Shown here piece after piece: positions 21,805 through 31,537 of a stretch of 56,815 bases of DNA (its first letter is position 1; every line of letters starts with the position of its first letter). The position numbers and the translations under genes were made by a program. Source of the stretch: Seminavis robusta (taxonomy: Eukaryota > Bacillariophyta > Bacillariophyceae > Naviculales > Naviculaceae); contig CAICTM010000607.1 of the NCBI GenBank assembly GCA_903772945.1, positions 1 to 56,815 of the forward strand. Reading direction: 5' to 3'. The notes under the pieces are model-generated. The model made no database searches. It was not told the origin of the DNA and saw only the letters and a program-made list of their open reading frames with translations.

Positions 21805-22845
21805 TCATGCATGCTCTCGAATCCATGCAATATCCATGGCATGACTCTTCAAGACCTCAAATATGTGCGGATCATTGCGCCAATTGCGCCACTCGGTGAC
21901 TTTGAGCGGCCTCCAAATATCTTCAAAGTAGATGTACTGATAGGGAGATAGCCTGTTCTTCCCGAACAACTCGAAGATAGCATCGGCATGCTCGCAGTTT
22001 AGCATTGCCTCGGACCATTCAATTGCGACATAGAGAATATCTAGGGCATGCAAGTAATCCATGGCACCACTCAAAGCTCCACACTCACTACCCTCCACAT
22101 CAATCTTGATGACAGCAGGGCGATTCAAAGGCAACACACTTTTCAGTGAAGAGAGCTGGATTCCTGGAGCATAGTCTACTCCACGTACAGGAGCACCAGA
22201 TGATTTTCCCTGTGAAGCCTCTTCTTCCTTCACATGAATCCCACCAAAGTTCTCTTCAGTAACACTCCCAAACCCAATGGTTGTTGGATGGTCCGTGAGG
22301 GCAACATTGAATACAATGAGTCTTTCCTCAAAGCCATTGTTCATGGAAATTGATTTGCAAATTCGCTGGTAGTTCCTTTGAAATGGTTCAAAGGCAAACA
22401 CATCTCGCCCCCATGCAGCTGCGTGCAAACTGTACATGCCAATGTTTGCACCAATGTCAAGGAAGAATGTATCCGGTGGTGTCTGCTCCATGAATCGCAT
22501 CAACTTCTTCAAGACACCACACTCAAAACAGCCCAAGGTTTCAATACCCCTGGAAATCATTTCATTTCCAGAGTGCACATTCATCTCAAAGGGCGGAGCA
22601 ATACAGGTTTTGTACAGGGCAACATTCACTCCTGGAACATTTATTGTCTGGGCCGCACAGTCAAGGACATGCTCATGCTCCACAGAGTTCTTTGCCTGGT
22701 TTGTTGCTTGTATTTTTAGGTTTCTGCCACAGCACGCACCATCCTCACGAGGACAGACCATGCGCTTCCAAACAAGAGCAACAGTACTAGCCCAATCAAG
22801 TGGCAAGGACGGAGACGAGACCTCCATGCTTTTGTCAGCCCCCAT
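21805..22845 (-). CDS. FkbM-family SAM-dependent methyltransferase
   Basis: 346 residues, single exon, ATG 22845. The Rossmann-type methyltransferase core is clear. Motif I is DTFFLDIGANIGMYSLHAAA at about residues 124-143 (SAM-binding glycines), followed by the acidic end of beta 2 in VFAFEPFQRNYQ. NVALTD comes next, and the FkbM signature VIKIDVEGSECGALSGA lies at about 246-262. FkbM proteins methylate hydroxyl groups of sugars, lipids or natural products; the substrate cannot be told from sequence. The N-terminal 120 residues contain several Cys and no clear signal peptide or membrane span, so a soluble location is likely. The gene converges on the large anchored protein at 17.6-21.5 kb. 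Confidence 0.88.
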   Translation of the reverse strand: MGADKSMEVSSPSLPLDWASTVALVWKRMVCPREDGACCGRNLKIQATNQAKNSVEHEHVLDCAAQTINVPGVNVALYKTCIAPPFEMNVHSGNEMISRGIETLGCFECGVLKKLMRFMEQTPPDTFFLDIGANIGMYSLHAAAWGRDVFAFEPFQRNYQRICKSISMNNGFEERLIVFNVALTDHPTTIGFGSVTEENFGGIHVKEEEASQGKSSGAPVRGVDYAPGIQLSSLKSVLPLNRPAVIKIDVEGSECGALSGAMDYLHALDILYVAIEWSEAMLNCEHADAIFELFGKNRLSPYQYIYFEDIWRPLKVTEWRNWRNDPHIFEVLKSHAMDIAWIREHA

Positions 22846-23561
22846 GGGACGGATTTTGGATTGAGTTTTGTAGTGACCATTAGGCTAACAATGCTTTGGA
22901 GCTTCAGTTTTATGAAGTGTTTTCAGTCTTTTAACTCTTTCCAGGATTGGTGCTATCACCGCTACAGCAGTATCCACCAGTAGCTGACCAACAGATGCAG
23001 CCAGGACCGCTAAGATGAAGTCTAGCTACTAGCTAGCTAGCTAGCTAGCTGGCTAGCTATCACGAAATATCCTGATCTTGCAGGGACAGTCCCGAATATT
23101 CCAATCGAGGGGGAGCTTGTCGTGAACCCGAACTAGCTAGCTAGGGCTAGTTAGCAGCAAAGGCAGCCACGTTGGGTACGGGACATACTACCAGGTACAT
23201 TGGTCCGAAGCCAAGTCTCATCGAGCTAGATTTGATCGTTGGTGGGAGGTCGAACAGGCTTTTTCGAATGCTTAGCTATGTTGTGGTGAAGCGAGAAGAT
23301 AGATACCGGTAGACTACCTTCACGGCACCGCACACCAACTCTGTCTAGCTAGCCAAATCTCCATCTTGGCAGGGTTACTCGGCATTTTGTCCAAAAAAGT
23401 CTTTTTGTGGGCTGTTGTAAAATAAATTGTGGTAGTTTAAATGTTCAATGCTCCTAACAGGAAGTGCCTTATTCTTTGCTCTGTTTTGATGTCTATTTTT
23501 GTCTAATTGGTCGAACAAAGTCCAAATCAAGTTTGGCGAGGTCTCTGAATGTCTCCTTTTT
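22846..23561. other. intergenic, CTAG-rich
   Basis: No gene supported. A pure CTAG/GCTAGCTA run lies at 23027-23060, and further CTAG clusters lie at 23133 and 23345. Confidence 0.4.
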
Positions 23562-23732
23562 TCTCACTTTGTCTACTATGTCTCACTTTGTCTCACTTTG
23601 TCTCACTTTGTCTACCAATGTCTCACTTTGTCTACCAAATGTCTGCTAATGTGTCACTTTGTCTCACTTTGTCTCACTTTGTCTCACTTTGTCTCACTTT
23701 GTCTCACTTTGTCTACCAATTTAGTAGACAAA
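23562..23732 (+). repeat. TCTCACTTTG 10-bp tandem array with terminal hairpin
   Basis: About fifteen copies of TCTCACTTTG with interspersed TCTACCAATG/TCTACCAAAT variants. The array ends in a perfect 9-bp inverted repeat, TTTGTCTAC and GTAGACAAA, around a 7-nt loop (23708-23732). It is followed by four copies of a 12-bp unit, GTAGACAAACCA (23724-23769). The stretch 23578-23644 is identical to 33768-33834. Open frames through it (Ser-Leu-Cys-Leu-Thr repeats) are a consequence of the 10-bp period, not a gene. Confidence 0.85.
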
Positions 23733-23769
23733 CCGGTAGACAAACCAGTAGACAAACCAGTAGACAAAC

Positions 23770-24033
23770 GGCTACTCTGGAGTTAACAGCTACAATGTAC
23801 TCGCTACTAACAGCTACTGGCTACTCTCTAGCTACTGGCTACTGGCTACTAGCTAGTTAACAGCAACTGGAGTTACAGTAACATAACAGTTCACAGCAAC
23901 TGGAGTTAACACCTCGCTGAAACTCCCGGCTCCACCAACAAAGAACTACATCCCGGCTCCACGCACCAACAAAGAACCAACAAACCATCAACAAAGAACC
24001 AACAAACCATCACGACCAACAAACATCACGACC
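23770..24033. other. 5' flank of the SAP-domain gene
   Basis: Short degenerate repeats: CTACTGGCTACT/AACAGC before 23900, then CAACAAAGAACCAACAAACC units close to the start codon. It probably holds the promoter and 5' UTR. Confidence 0.4.
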
Positions 24034-24978
24034 ATGGAGGATGTCAGGGCTGAGGATGCTAGCATGGAGGATATCAGGACTGAGGATGCTAGTATACGAG
24101 TAGCTGAGGATGCTAGCATGGCTGAGGATGCTAGCATGGCAGATGTCCCCATGCAGAAAAAGAGAAAACTAAATGATGCAGATGTCCCCATGCAGGATGA
24201 CCCCTCTTCAATGACGTATCGTCAGCTCCAGAAGGCATGCAAAGAAAGAGGTTTGAAAGCCAATGGGAAAAAGGAGGAGTTGCAAAAGCGTCTGGAGGAA
24301 TATTTGAAAGATCCAGCAGCACATGAAGCTGCCAAAGCAGCTGAAGAAGCAAAAAAGAAGGCAATGAAAGACAAACATATTGATTGGCGTCATCACCCTG
24401 CCAAGGAAATTCTGGACGAAGATTTAGAACAAGATGGATGGCTTTATGGCCAGGACAACCTTGATGCAAAGCTTGTTTATGATGTGTACTTACGATCCGA
24501 ACACGCAGAATTCTTTATTGATGTCCCTTTTGATCAATTTGAAACCAATTTTAAAAAGAAGGTGGACAGAGCAGCCCAAAGGAGAGCTAGGTCAGCTCAA
24601 GAAGAAGAATGGATGAAACATGATCGAAAGCTCTATCCACGCAAGACTCACAATGCGAGAGGGGAGCCTGTTTTCGACATGGATATTGAAGCTAAGGAGA
24701 CACTTCGTTATGATGTGAAATACAAGCTGAATGAACGAATGCTGCCACAGGAGCTCCACCAATATAGAGAGGTCTATGGGAAGTACAAATTAGATATCTT
24801 TCGTCAACGAATCTACCAGGAGGCTCGACGGAACAAGTTTTTAAATTGGCTAGAACAAAAGAGAATTGAAAAGAGGGTAGCTTATAGGAAAGCGGCTGCT
24901 GCTAAGGCTGCAAAGAAAGCTGAGGCTGAAGCTAAGGCTGCAAAGAAAGCTAAGGCTGAAGAGGAAGTTAGCTTATAA
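24034..24978 (+). CDS. SAP-domain nuclear protein
   Basis: 314 residues, one exon, ATG 24034 in good context. The N-terminus is an acidic degenerate repeat (EDASMEDIR-type) followed by QKKRKLNDAD, a likely nuclear localisation signal. Residues 67-95 are a SAP motif (MTYRQLQKACKERGLKANGK then KEELQKRLEEYL), a helix-extended-helix that binds AT-rich DNA in chromatin and DNA-repair proteins. A unique middle (about 120-270, Trp-, Tyr- and Asp-rich, with DVPFDQFETNFKKKVDRAA) has no family I recognise. The C-terminal 35 residues are an Ala/Lys repeat (AKKAEAEAKAAKKAKAEEE). It lies just inside the repeat-bounded 23.5-33.9 kb segment together with a transposase-like gene. DNA binding is inferred from the SAP motif. 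Confidence 0.8.
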   Translation: MEDVRAEDASMEDIRTEDASIRVAEDASMAEDASMADVPMQKKRKLNDADVPMQDDPSSMTYRQLQKACKERGLKANGKKEELQKRLEEYLKDPAAHEAAKAAEEAKKKAMKDKHIDWRHHPAKEILDEDLEQDGWLYGQDNLDAKLVYDVYLRSEHAEFFIDVPFDQFETNFKKKVDRAAQRRARSAQEEEWMKHDRKLYPRKTHNARGEPVFDMDIEAKETLRYDVKYKLNERMLPQELHQYREVYGKYKLDIFRQRIYQEARRNKFLNWLEQKRIEKRVAYRKAAAAKAAKKAEAEAKAAKKAKAEEEVSL

Positions 24979-25221
24979 GAAGCTAAGGCTGGACAGGAAC
25001 CATGCTCAACTTGGACAGGAAATTATAGTATTGAAGCTACCGTGCTCAACTTGGGCATGGCACGTTGATGTAGCAGTACATCAACTTGTGCTGCTACGTC
25101 AACTTGGGCATGGCACACAACTTGGGCATGGCACATGGCACGCGGCTGCTACTACGTACACGTAAACATAATTCTCCTAAATACTACTAGTCTAGTTATT
25201 ATTGGTTGGAACTATTAAATA

Positions 25222-26178
25222 TTAGGTATCGTAGAGGGGGGAGCCATTGTCCATTTGATATTGGACGGTCACAGCAACAGCCCTGACAGCAATTCCCTGC
25301 TTTTCAAAACCATTCTTGAAAGTGATTGAGAGACTCTCAAAATGCTTCAACCGTCGATTAAAGGTTTCCTGTCGACAACGTGCACGGGATTTGAAGTTGT
25401 GGAGCTCCGATGAATCAATGTAGTCAGGGTAGGCAAGCACTTTCTTCTCCTGCACATACTTGGTCTTGAAACCTCTATCCACAATACAAACTTTGTTATT
25501 CCTCTCCAACTTGTCCATCAAGCCAGTATCTCTTAGTATGTCAATATCACCCTTTCCGCCTCGGAATGGACCAGCAATGTGAACACATTTGGATCGGTGA
25601 GTGGACAAAACAATGACGTACTTAGCTCCACAACCTCTGAATTTGTGGGACATGTTTTTGGGGTCCATTGGGAGGTTTGCATCCTTCCGTTCCCAAATTG
25701 GGAAATCAACCCCATCAGCCGTAACAGCAAAGATCTCCATGCCTTTTTCATCCAGGGATCCGTCCCAAACAATCTTCTTTTTCTCCAAGGATGCAATTCG
25801 CCCAATCCATCTCCACAAATACTTTCCTTGTACATACTTCTCACAGCATCCAAAACGGGAAGCAAACATTACTGCATTCTTGGGCCTTGTCCACAACCAA
25901 TAGTGGGCAGCTAGAAATCCTTGAAAGCCTTGCTCCATTTTGGCTGTCTTTGGCAGCTTGCCATTTTCCCACTCACAAAGCTTGTACAACTCTGAATTGT
26001 CTTTCTCCTGCTCCCAGTGACAAAGATCATGCCACTGTTCAGCCAAGTCAAGGGGTGAGGATCCAAAGTGCTTCCGGAACTGTCTTTGTAGGTATTTTTG
26101 GTTCTTCCTCTCTGGCCGTTGAACCTTCATGATTTTCAGCCCCCGTTGTTGCACATCCATAGGTGAAAGCACTAGCAT
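25222..26178 (-). CDS. DDE-superfamily transposase-like protein (DDE_Tnp_4/Harbinger-like)
   Basis: 318 residues from ATG 26178; the frame is open further upstream but only with a non-ATG codon. The N-terminal part (QRPERKNQKYLQRQFRKHFG then SPLDLAEQWHDLC) looks like the helical DNA-binding region of such transposases. The catalytic triad can be followed: Asp in VTADGVDFPIWERK, Asp in NKVCIVDRGFKT, and Glu in SRARCRQETFNRRLKHFESL, with spacing expected for the RNase-H fold. All three acidic residues are present and there is no internal stop, so it may be functional or domesticated. I see no terminal inverted repeats immediately around it. The 3' end is convergent with the SAP-domain gene. Related IS5/Harbinger elements usually carry a second DNA-binding protein; the SAP or KOW-like neighbours are candidates but this is unproven. 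Confidence 0.78.
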   Translation of the reverse strand: MLVLSPMDVQQRGLKIMKVQRPERKNQKYLQRQFRKHFGSSPLDLAEQWHDLCHWEQEKDNSELYKLCEWENGKLPKTAKMEQGFQGFLAAHYWLWTRPKNAVMFASRFGCCEKYVQGKYLWRWIGRIASLEKKKIVWDGSLDEKGMEIFAVTADGVDFPIWERKDANLPMDPKNMSHKFRGCGAKYVIVLSTHRSKCVHIAGPFRGGKGDIDILRDTGLMDKLERNNKVCIVDRGFKTKYVQEKKVLAYPDYIDSSELHNFKSRARCRQETFNRRLKHFESLSITFKNGFEKQGIAVRAVAVTVQYQMDNGSPLYDT

Positions 26179-26223
26179 TTTTGCTGGTAAGTAGGCGTGT
26201 TTCAAGTAGTTGCTGTGTTTCAA

Positions 26224-26871
26224 GTAGTTGCCTTCAGGATTCCTGGTTGGTCAATTTATGCCAGCTAGTAGCTAGCTAGCTCTCAAGCTAGAGAAGCGAG
26301 GGATCCCTGTGGACATGGCGATGGGCGGGAAGGATTTTTGCATTCCATTCGCCAGAAGGATTTTTGCTTCCATTCGCCAATAGGCCATGTGGAGAGGGCG
26401 ATGTGCAGATGTGCAGACTTACTTACTTGACGCTAGAGCTAGAGTGGGATACTAGCTAGTACCAGGAGTGGCGAGACCAGTGGTCCACGGACTGGAACTA
26501 CTAGCTGATTCTGTGTTGACACCTTGTGGGCCCATGAAAACCTCAAAGCGATGAAGGTCCCCAGTTCGATTCTTCCATTTCTGTGTTGCCTTTCTGTCTG
26601 CCTGGATTGTGGAACACAAAAAACCCAAAGCGAGGAGATGCTAGTCCGGTGCCAATAGGTGGTTTAATTGAAGCCCGGTACAGAGGACTGGATGAGGGTA
26701 AGCATAATTCTGGATGAAGGTTAGGTCAGCATAATTCTACTAGCTCACAGCATATTTCTGAGACAGCGTCACCAGAATCTGCGACAGCCGAACTCTTCTG
26801 CAAACTAGCAATCTGCCACAGCCAACTCTTCTGTAGACCAGCTCATAATCTTCTGAAGGCAAGCTTTCAAA
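26224..26871. other. intergenic, divergent promoter region
   Basis: Lies between the divergent transposase-like and KOW-like genes. There is a short duplication of TTTCAAGTAGTTGC at 26200-26235 and a duplicated AAGGATTTTTGC..CCATTCGCCA at 26331-26380. No gene is supported. Confidence 0.4.
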
Positions 26872-27336
26872 ATGTCAGGACCAACTGAAACCCAAAAAGG
26901 CAAAGAACCCCAAAAAGGCAAAGAAATCCGTTTCATCAGGGGCACTTACAAGGGATGCACTGGATGGATGAACCGAGCCATCAAGAGTTCAACTTGCAAT
27001 GTCATTGTTGCCCATGAGGGTGTGGAGAAAGTAACCCGTGTCTTGAGTAGCTCTGTCCGTAACAAATGGACCGAACCAACAAGCTTTGAACACGCACTTG
27101 TGCAACAACATGCTGACGTGGAACTGGCCATGGTTGCACTTGCTGAGCTACTTGCTGAGTGTGGAGTTCGCAGGAACCCCGAGATTCTTGCTCTTATCAA
27201 CACGGAGCTAACCATTGCCCGAAAGAAAAACGATGATTCGGGTGTGAAAACTTACCGGTCTGTGGACTGGCAAGGTAGGACCAAGAGATCCCTCCATGAC
27301 CCGAATGCCATGGAAGGCATTAGCTCTGGGTGTTGA
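26872..27336 (+). CDS. small KOW/SH3-like basic protein of unknown function
   Basis: 154 residues, ATG 26872. After a duplicated leader (QKGKEPQKGKE) comes IRFIRGTYKGCTGWMNRA, which has the glycine placement of a KOW-type SH3-like barrel. NVIVAHEGVEKVTRVLSSSV completes a small beta barrel. The rest is helical (HALVQQHADVELAMVALAEL). KOW barrels bind RNA or protein in ribosomal and transcription factors. Function here is not known and the match is by eye. It is divergent from the transposase-like gene at a distance of about 0.7 kb and lies inside the repeat-bounded segment. Confidence 0.6.
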   Translation: MSGPTETQKGKEPQKGKEIRFIRGTYKGCTGWMNRAIKSSTCNVIVAHEGVEKVTRVLSSSVRNKWTEPTSFEHALVQQHADVELAMVALAELLAECGVRRNPEILALINTELTIARKKNDDSGVKTYRSVDWQGRTKRSLHDPNAMEGISSGC

Positions 27337-28749
27337 GGATGGCTAATGAGGAGCACAAGGAGCACAACTAAAGATGGAAGAAGTGTAGGAAGTGATCGTG
27401 AGGAGCACAACTAAAGATGGAAGAAGTGTAGGAAGTGATAACTGTTTTGGCTGCATGGATCTGAGCGAGCTTGGATGGCCCTTGTCATGGTTGGTTAGCT
27501 GCTAGTAGTGTAAACGAGTTGAAATCCTTGTAAATTCGATTCCAAAGTGCTTCCTTGTAAATTCGATTCAAAAGTGCTTCGGTCTAGCTAGCTAGCTAGC
27601 CCTAGTTTGATAAATAAGTCAGGAAGCTGTCAAAATGACAAAGTTTCACAATTCCAGCCGTCCTCTGAGAAGCAACCTCATGTAGGTGCAACCTCATGTA
27701 GTTGTTCCCACTTCAATGCCCTGAACTCGCAGGATTTGGTCTGGATCATCTCCCCTTGGTTAATGAAAGGGAATTTGTTTACACCGAGGAGGACCCCGCA
27801 ATGTTCATTGTTCAGTCTCTCTATGTGACCCAGGACTTGAATATTGACTTCAGCAACATTGACTTGTACCACCCTCACTCTTCTTTTTGGTCCTGCACTG
27901 TCAACCTATTTGATTTGATGTGATGTGAAGCCTTCCAGCAACTGAAGCCTTCCAGCAACTGAAGCCTTCCAGCAACTGAAGACGTCCCATAGTAGGTCGC
28001 AAGAAGGTGGGCCTATGTTGCCATGTACCACGCCCACCCATGTACCAGGATGGCCCAATAAGATTATAAAATTACTTGTGGCAGGGTTAGATTGATTCGG
28101 TTAGTCTGGTTAGTCTAGTCACCGTAGCTGGTCTGGTAGTCAACTTGCTGGAAGCTGGTACCGATTGTATTCATTCGTGTCGGCATGCATTCGGGTTTGG
28201 CATTGCTCTGGGAGCTTGACATAGATGTAGCTATAGCTAGCTACAGTGTAGCTCCAAAGCTTCCATAGCTACAGTGTAGCTCCAAAGCTTCCATGTCACC
28301 GGAGATTGGGCGTGATGTATGTAATTCGTGTTTGGAGGTTGACCCAGGTACCCAGAAGGTCCTGCCTGAGTCGGCTACAAGTTCAGTTGCGGTTGCAGCA
28401 GCATTTGCGGTTGCAGCACACACGAGTAATAGCAGGAAACCAAGGTTTTCTAGCAGGAAACCAAGATTTTCCTTGGACATCTCCAACTAGTCGGTTGAAG
28501 CTTGTAATTTTTGCACACACGGGAACTATAGCAGGAATCCAAGGTTTTCCTAGATAACAATATTCCAAGTAGCTGCCAAACATACCACTTGTTGAGTCGG
28601 TTGAAGCTTGCAGCTTGCAATTTTTGCTCTATAGATAGCATAGAAAGCTTTTCACATACGAGCAGGAATCCAAGGTTTTGCTAAATAACCATATTTCAAG
28701 TAGCTGCCAGAGTCAGTTGAGGATCGCAAAAAATTGCGGCAAAGTTTTG
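27337..28749. other. intergenic with several short local duplications
   Basis: Repeats seen: a 48-bp unit GGAGCACAACTAAAGATGGA.. twice (27359-27440), GAAGCCTTCCAGCAACTGAA three times (27928-27980), GTAGCTCCAAAGCTTCCAT twice (28249-28293), and a roughly 90-115-bp unit three times (28436-28705) containing AGCAGGAATCCAAGGTTTTC and CAAGTAGCTGCC. Open frames of 65-83 codons cross these repeats and are not supported as genes. Confidence 0.5.
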
Positions 28750-29439
28750 ATGGACCAAGGGAACCCATTTCTTCTTGTTCCTCTTTTTATCATGTCGCTA
28801 CCAGATTATGTCATAAAAAGCTTGCTCCAGGACGTGGAGGCCAGTAACAAAACCAGAGAGGAGTTCAGCCTCCAACAATTGGTAGAGGAGAAGCCTTCAA
28901 CGTACGGAGAGAAGGGATCTGATCTGCGTCGAGGCCTACAGAGAAGGTTCTATTACTACAAAAGACGTTGTACACCACAGCAATACTTGAAAGGCCGAAA
29001 CAATCTACCTGAGGAAAAAGGAGTTCGTTGTGGCATGGCTGAGGCGAGGGTTCTTGGCCCTAATGATTATGATCTATTGATGACACCATATGTTCTCTTG
29101 ACAGTCGCTCCTTCTTTCACTCGATGCACCGAGCCCCATCATATTCGCAAAGCCAGCAATCTACTTTGCAAGACTTATGAGAATATCCTCAATGAGGCGA
29201 AGTCCCATCCCTTCATTAACCAAGTTGCCTTGCCCTTGCTGGCATCTGGATCCTCTCGTGGTGATCTGAAACTTCACAAGATGATGGAAGTAGCTGTGCT
29301 TGCCGTCTATTCCTGGGCTTTGGACAACAGTGGCTTGAAAGATATTGTCTTCTTCGTGGAAAGCAAGAAGAACGCTGTAAAGTTTGCGGGCTACATAGAC
29401 GATACTATAGATGGCTGCATTAAAGCCAAGCTTACGTGA
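28750..29439 (+). CDS. macro-domain-like protein
   Basis: 229 residues from ATG 28750; ATG 28792 is an alternative. From about residue 110 the order of conserved blocks fits a macro (ADP-ribose-binding) domain: GMAEARVLGPNDYDL, then the strand YVLLTVAPSFTRC, the helix SNLLCKTYENILNEAKSH, the strand plus loop NQVALPLLASGSSRGDLKLH, the helix MMEVAVLAVYSWAL and the strand LKDIVFFVES. The first catalytic-loop block (IVNAAN-type) is not evident; EKGSDLRRGLQRRF may replace it. Macro domains bind or hydrolyse ADP-ribose and related nucleotides. With a changed first loop, activity here is doubtful. It sits between the KOW-like gene and the minisatellite gene in the repeat-bounded segment. Confidence 0.6.
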   Translation: MDQGNPFLLVPLFIMSLPDYVIKSLLQDVEASNKTREEFSLQQLVEEKPSTYGEKGSDLRRGLQRRFYYYKRRCTPQQYLKGRNNLPEEKGVRCGMAEARVLGPNDYDLLMTPYVLLTVAPSFTRCTEPHHIRKASNLLCKTYENILNEAKSHPFINQVALPLLASGSSRGDLKLHKMMEVAVLAVYSWALDNSGLKDIVFFVESKKNAVKFAGYIDDTIDGCIKAKLT

Positions 29440-30190
29440 TGACAGACAACCTTGAGCTAGCTGGCAGAAGTTACAAAAGGAACATGACAACAGGATGACA
29501 ACAGAAGGTTGTGGAACATGACAACAGGATGACAACAGGAGGTTGTCGTATATAGGTGTGAGCAAACAACAGTGTGAACAGAGCAACCAACCGTGTGTAA
29601 GCAGTGAAGGTGTGAGCAGCCGGTATATAGGTGTAACCAGAACTCTCATAGAATCCAATCAAATTGGTGGCACCCTAGCCTGAGCATGGGAGCAGGGTCT
29701 TGGCTTTCTCGTCATGGACACAGCACTCTGAGTAGCTGAGTAGGTGGCATCCCTAGCCTGAGCATGGGAGCAGGGTCTTGGCTTTCTCGTCATGAACACA
29801 GCACTCTCAGTAGCTGAGTAGCTTGCTAGAGCACTTGGCACCACTGCTACAAACGCGGCATGTTCATAATCCTCTGTTTCTTAATTGTTATTGGAGCTGC
29901 AAATATAGCTTCCTCTATGATTGGTGGGGCTTCCGGGGCAACGGTCGCCATTTGCTGTCGCCTTCATTTGCTGTCGCCTTCATTTGCTGCCTTCATTTGC
30001 TGCGTCTTCTGCTCTTTCTTTTCTTGGCTGCTGGCTTGCGCTCTTCTTGCTCTTCCTCACTGGACTCACTGTCCTGGCTCTTTCTTTTCTGCTTGCTCTC
30101 TTCTTCGCTGGTTGCTTGCGCTCTTCCTCACTGACTCACTGTCCTGGCTCTTTCTTTTCTTCTTGGCTCTTTCGCTGTTGCTTCGCTTTC
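29440..30190. other. intergenic with 77-bp duplication and pyrimidine-rich stretch
   Basis: 29666-29820 is a direct tandem duplication of about 77 bp (GGTGGCA(T)CCCTAGCCTGAG unit). From 29950 to 30190 the plus strand is strongly C/T-rich with CTTCATTTGCTG and CTGGCTCTTTCTTTTCT repeats. This is in fact the continuation, beyond its stop, of the same composition that encodes Lys/Glu/Ser-rich sequence on the minus strand in the next gene. Confidence 0.5.
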
Positions 30191-31537
30191 TCATGGCCTG
30201 TTGCTTTTCTTTCTTCTTCTCTCTTCGCTGGTTGCTTGCCTCTCCTCACTGGACTCACTGTCCTGTGCTACCTCACGCCTGGGAGGGGGGTTCTTCTGCT
30301 GTGCAGACTCAGAGCGGCGGGAGTTCAAGAAAGAATTGAAGTCAGCCACATATTCAATGTCATATTTCTCATCATCATTCATCAACCAACGCTTCATTCT
30401 GCGACTAGAGTGCTTAGATCCAGTCCAAAAAGTAAGCTTTCGGGGTCCCTGCAAATCATCACCATTGTGGCCATCTTCATTTGGTAGCTTGTCGCTCAAA
30501 GTAAAACATCCATGGATCACCGATGGCCAATTCTTTGCCTTCTGCTTCATCTGCTTGTGTGATTTCTTATTGGGATCAAAATCATCAGTTCTGGAAACAG
30601 GCAGGGACATGCGTTGGAGCATTGACATAGGCCTCTCCAGCTCACACAATTTGCGTCGGGTCTTTGCATCATCCATCTGCCGGATGGATAGAGGCCGAGA
30701 GCCAGCTTTCCGCGCAGATCTCTTCACTGACTCCTCCTCTGACGATGAAGACATGTTGCGGTGGCCCTTCTTCTTGGAACTGGCACGCTTCTTCTTAGAA
30801 CTGGCACTGGCACGGCGGGGTTTGGATTTTTGGCGCGAGGAACTAGAATCAGAGTCACCAGAATGATTGGAATTTGCCTTCTTGCCATTTGCCTTCTTGC
30901 CCTTGCTCTTTCCTGTTTTCCCAAGATTCTTGGATGAACTCTTTGTGCCACGCTTAGCTTTCTCTGGCATCTCCTTGGCCTCTAGCTCAGAAGCTTCATC
31001 ATCACTGTCCTCGGTGTCAGCTGAATAGCTGCTTGTTTCCCCTTCTTCGGAAGTATCTTCCAGATCAACTTCCTCGTCCTCGTCGTTTTCCTCAATGGCA
31101 CGCCTGGCAGTAGTTTTGGGCTTTGGACGTACCAGACCTTGGATATTCCTGACATGGGCTTGGGCGTTGATATCTTCTCCAGAGTTGATGTCTTCACTTT
31201 GGTTGACGTTTGGAGTTGGATCTCCATTGTCCAGGTGTGCTTCATCAGCATAGTTTTTACCGTGCTGATCGTAGATCTCCTCCAACTGAGGTCCAAATCC
31301 CATTTTGACCAAATTGGCAACAGTCATTGCACGTTTCAAGGGCAAGAGTGGATCGCTCAAAAGATGAGATGGGAAATGGTTCTTGTCAAACACATGCTCC
31401 CTTCCAGTACGAACAAGCTTTTCCTTGATACGTACCGCACACTCTTCGTCTTGTTCCTCAGAATCATGGATGCTTCGATGGATACCCTTGGGCCTGGGTT
31501 TGGTCTTGGTATGGTTAGAACTAGTTGCAGCACTCAC
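30191..31537 (-). CDS. C-terminal part of a low-complexity charged protein (downstream of the 72-bp minisatellite)
   Basis: The frame is open for 448 codons from within the first minisatellite copy (31537, no ATG there) to a stop at 30191. Residues 30-115 look folded (REHVFDKNHFPSHLLSDPLL, LVKMGFGPQLEEIYDQHG). An acidic stretch (EENDEDEEVDLED), a long Lys/Ser repeat region with putative nuclear signals (KPRRASASSKKKR) and a final conserved-looking block (KNWPSVIHGCFTLSDKL, PRKLTFWTGSKHSSRRMKRW) follow. There is no start codon, and the repeat directly upstream is the same as at the end of the gene at 32146-32988. I therefore read both as halves of one gene, separated by repeat copies that no longer keep frame. 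Function unknown; nuclear location is inferred from composition. Confidence 0.6.
   Translation of the reverse strand: MSAATSSNHTKTKPRPKGIHRSIHDSEEQDEECAVRIKEKLVRTGREHVFDKNHFPSHLLSDPLLPLKRAMTVANLVKMGFGPQLEEIYDQHGKNYADEAHLDNGDPTPNVNQSEDINSGEDINAQAHVRNIQGLVRPKPKTTARRAIEENDEDEEVDLEDTSEEGETSSYSADTEDSDDEASELEAKEMPEKAKRGTKSSSKNLGKTGKSKGKKANGKKANSNHSGDSDSSSSRQKSKPRRASASSKKKRASSKKKGHRNMSSSSEEESVKRSARKAGSRPLSIRQMDDAKTRRKLCELERPMSMLQRMSLPVSRTDDFDPNKKSHKQMKQKAKNWPSVIHGCFTLSDKLPNEDGHNGDDLQGPRKLTFWTGSKHSSRRMKRWLMNDDEKYDIEYVADFNSFLNSRRSESAQQKNPPPRREVAQDSESSEERQATSEERRRKKSNRP

Noticed and set aside
23464..23860. Three plus-strand frames encoding Ser-Leu-Cys-Leu-Thr repeats
   Set aside because: A 10-bp repeat opens all three frames at once; this is repetitive DNA, not a gene.
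26540..26600. tRNA-like T-arm (CAGTTCGATTC)
   Set aside because: No matching acceptor, D or anticodon stems can be built around it.
29823..30487. Plus-strand Leu/Phe/Ser-rich frames of 103-188 codons resembling membrane proteins
   Set aside because: They are the complement of Lys/Glu/Ser/Arg repeats of the minus-strand gene and of a pyrimidine-rich tract.
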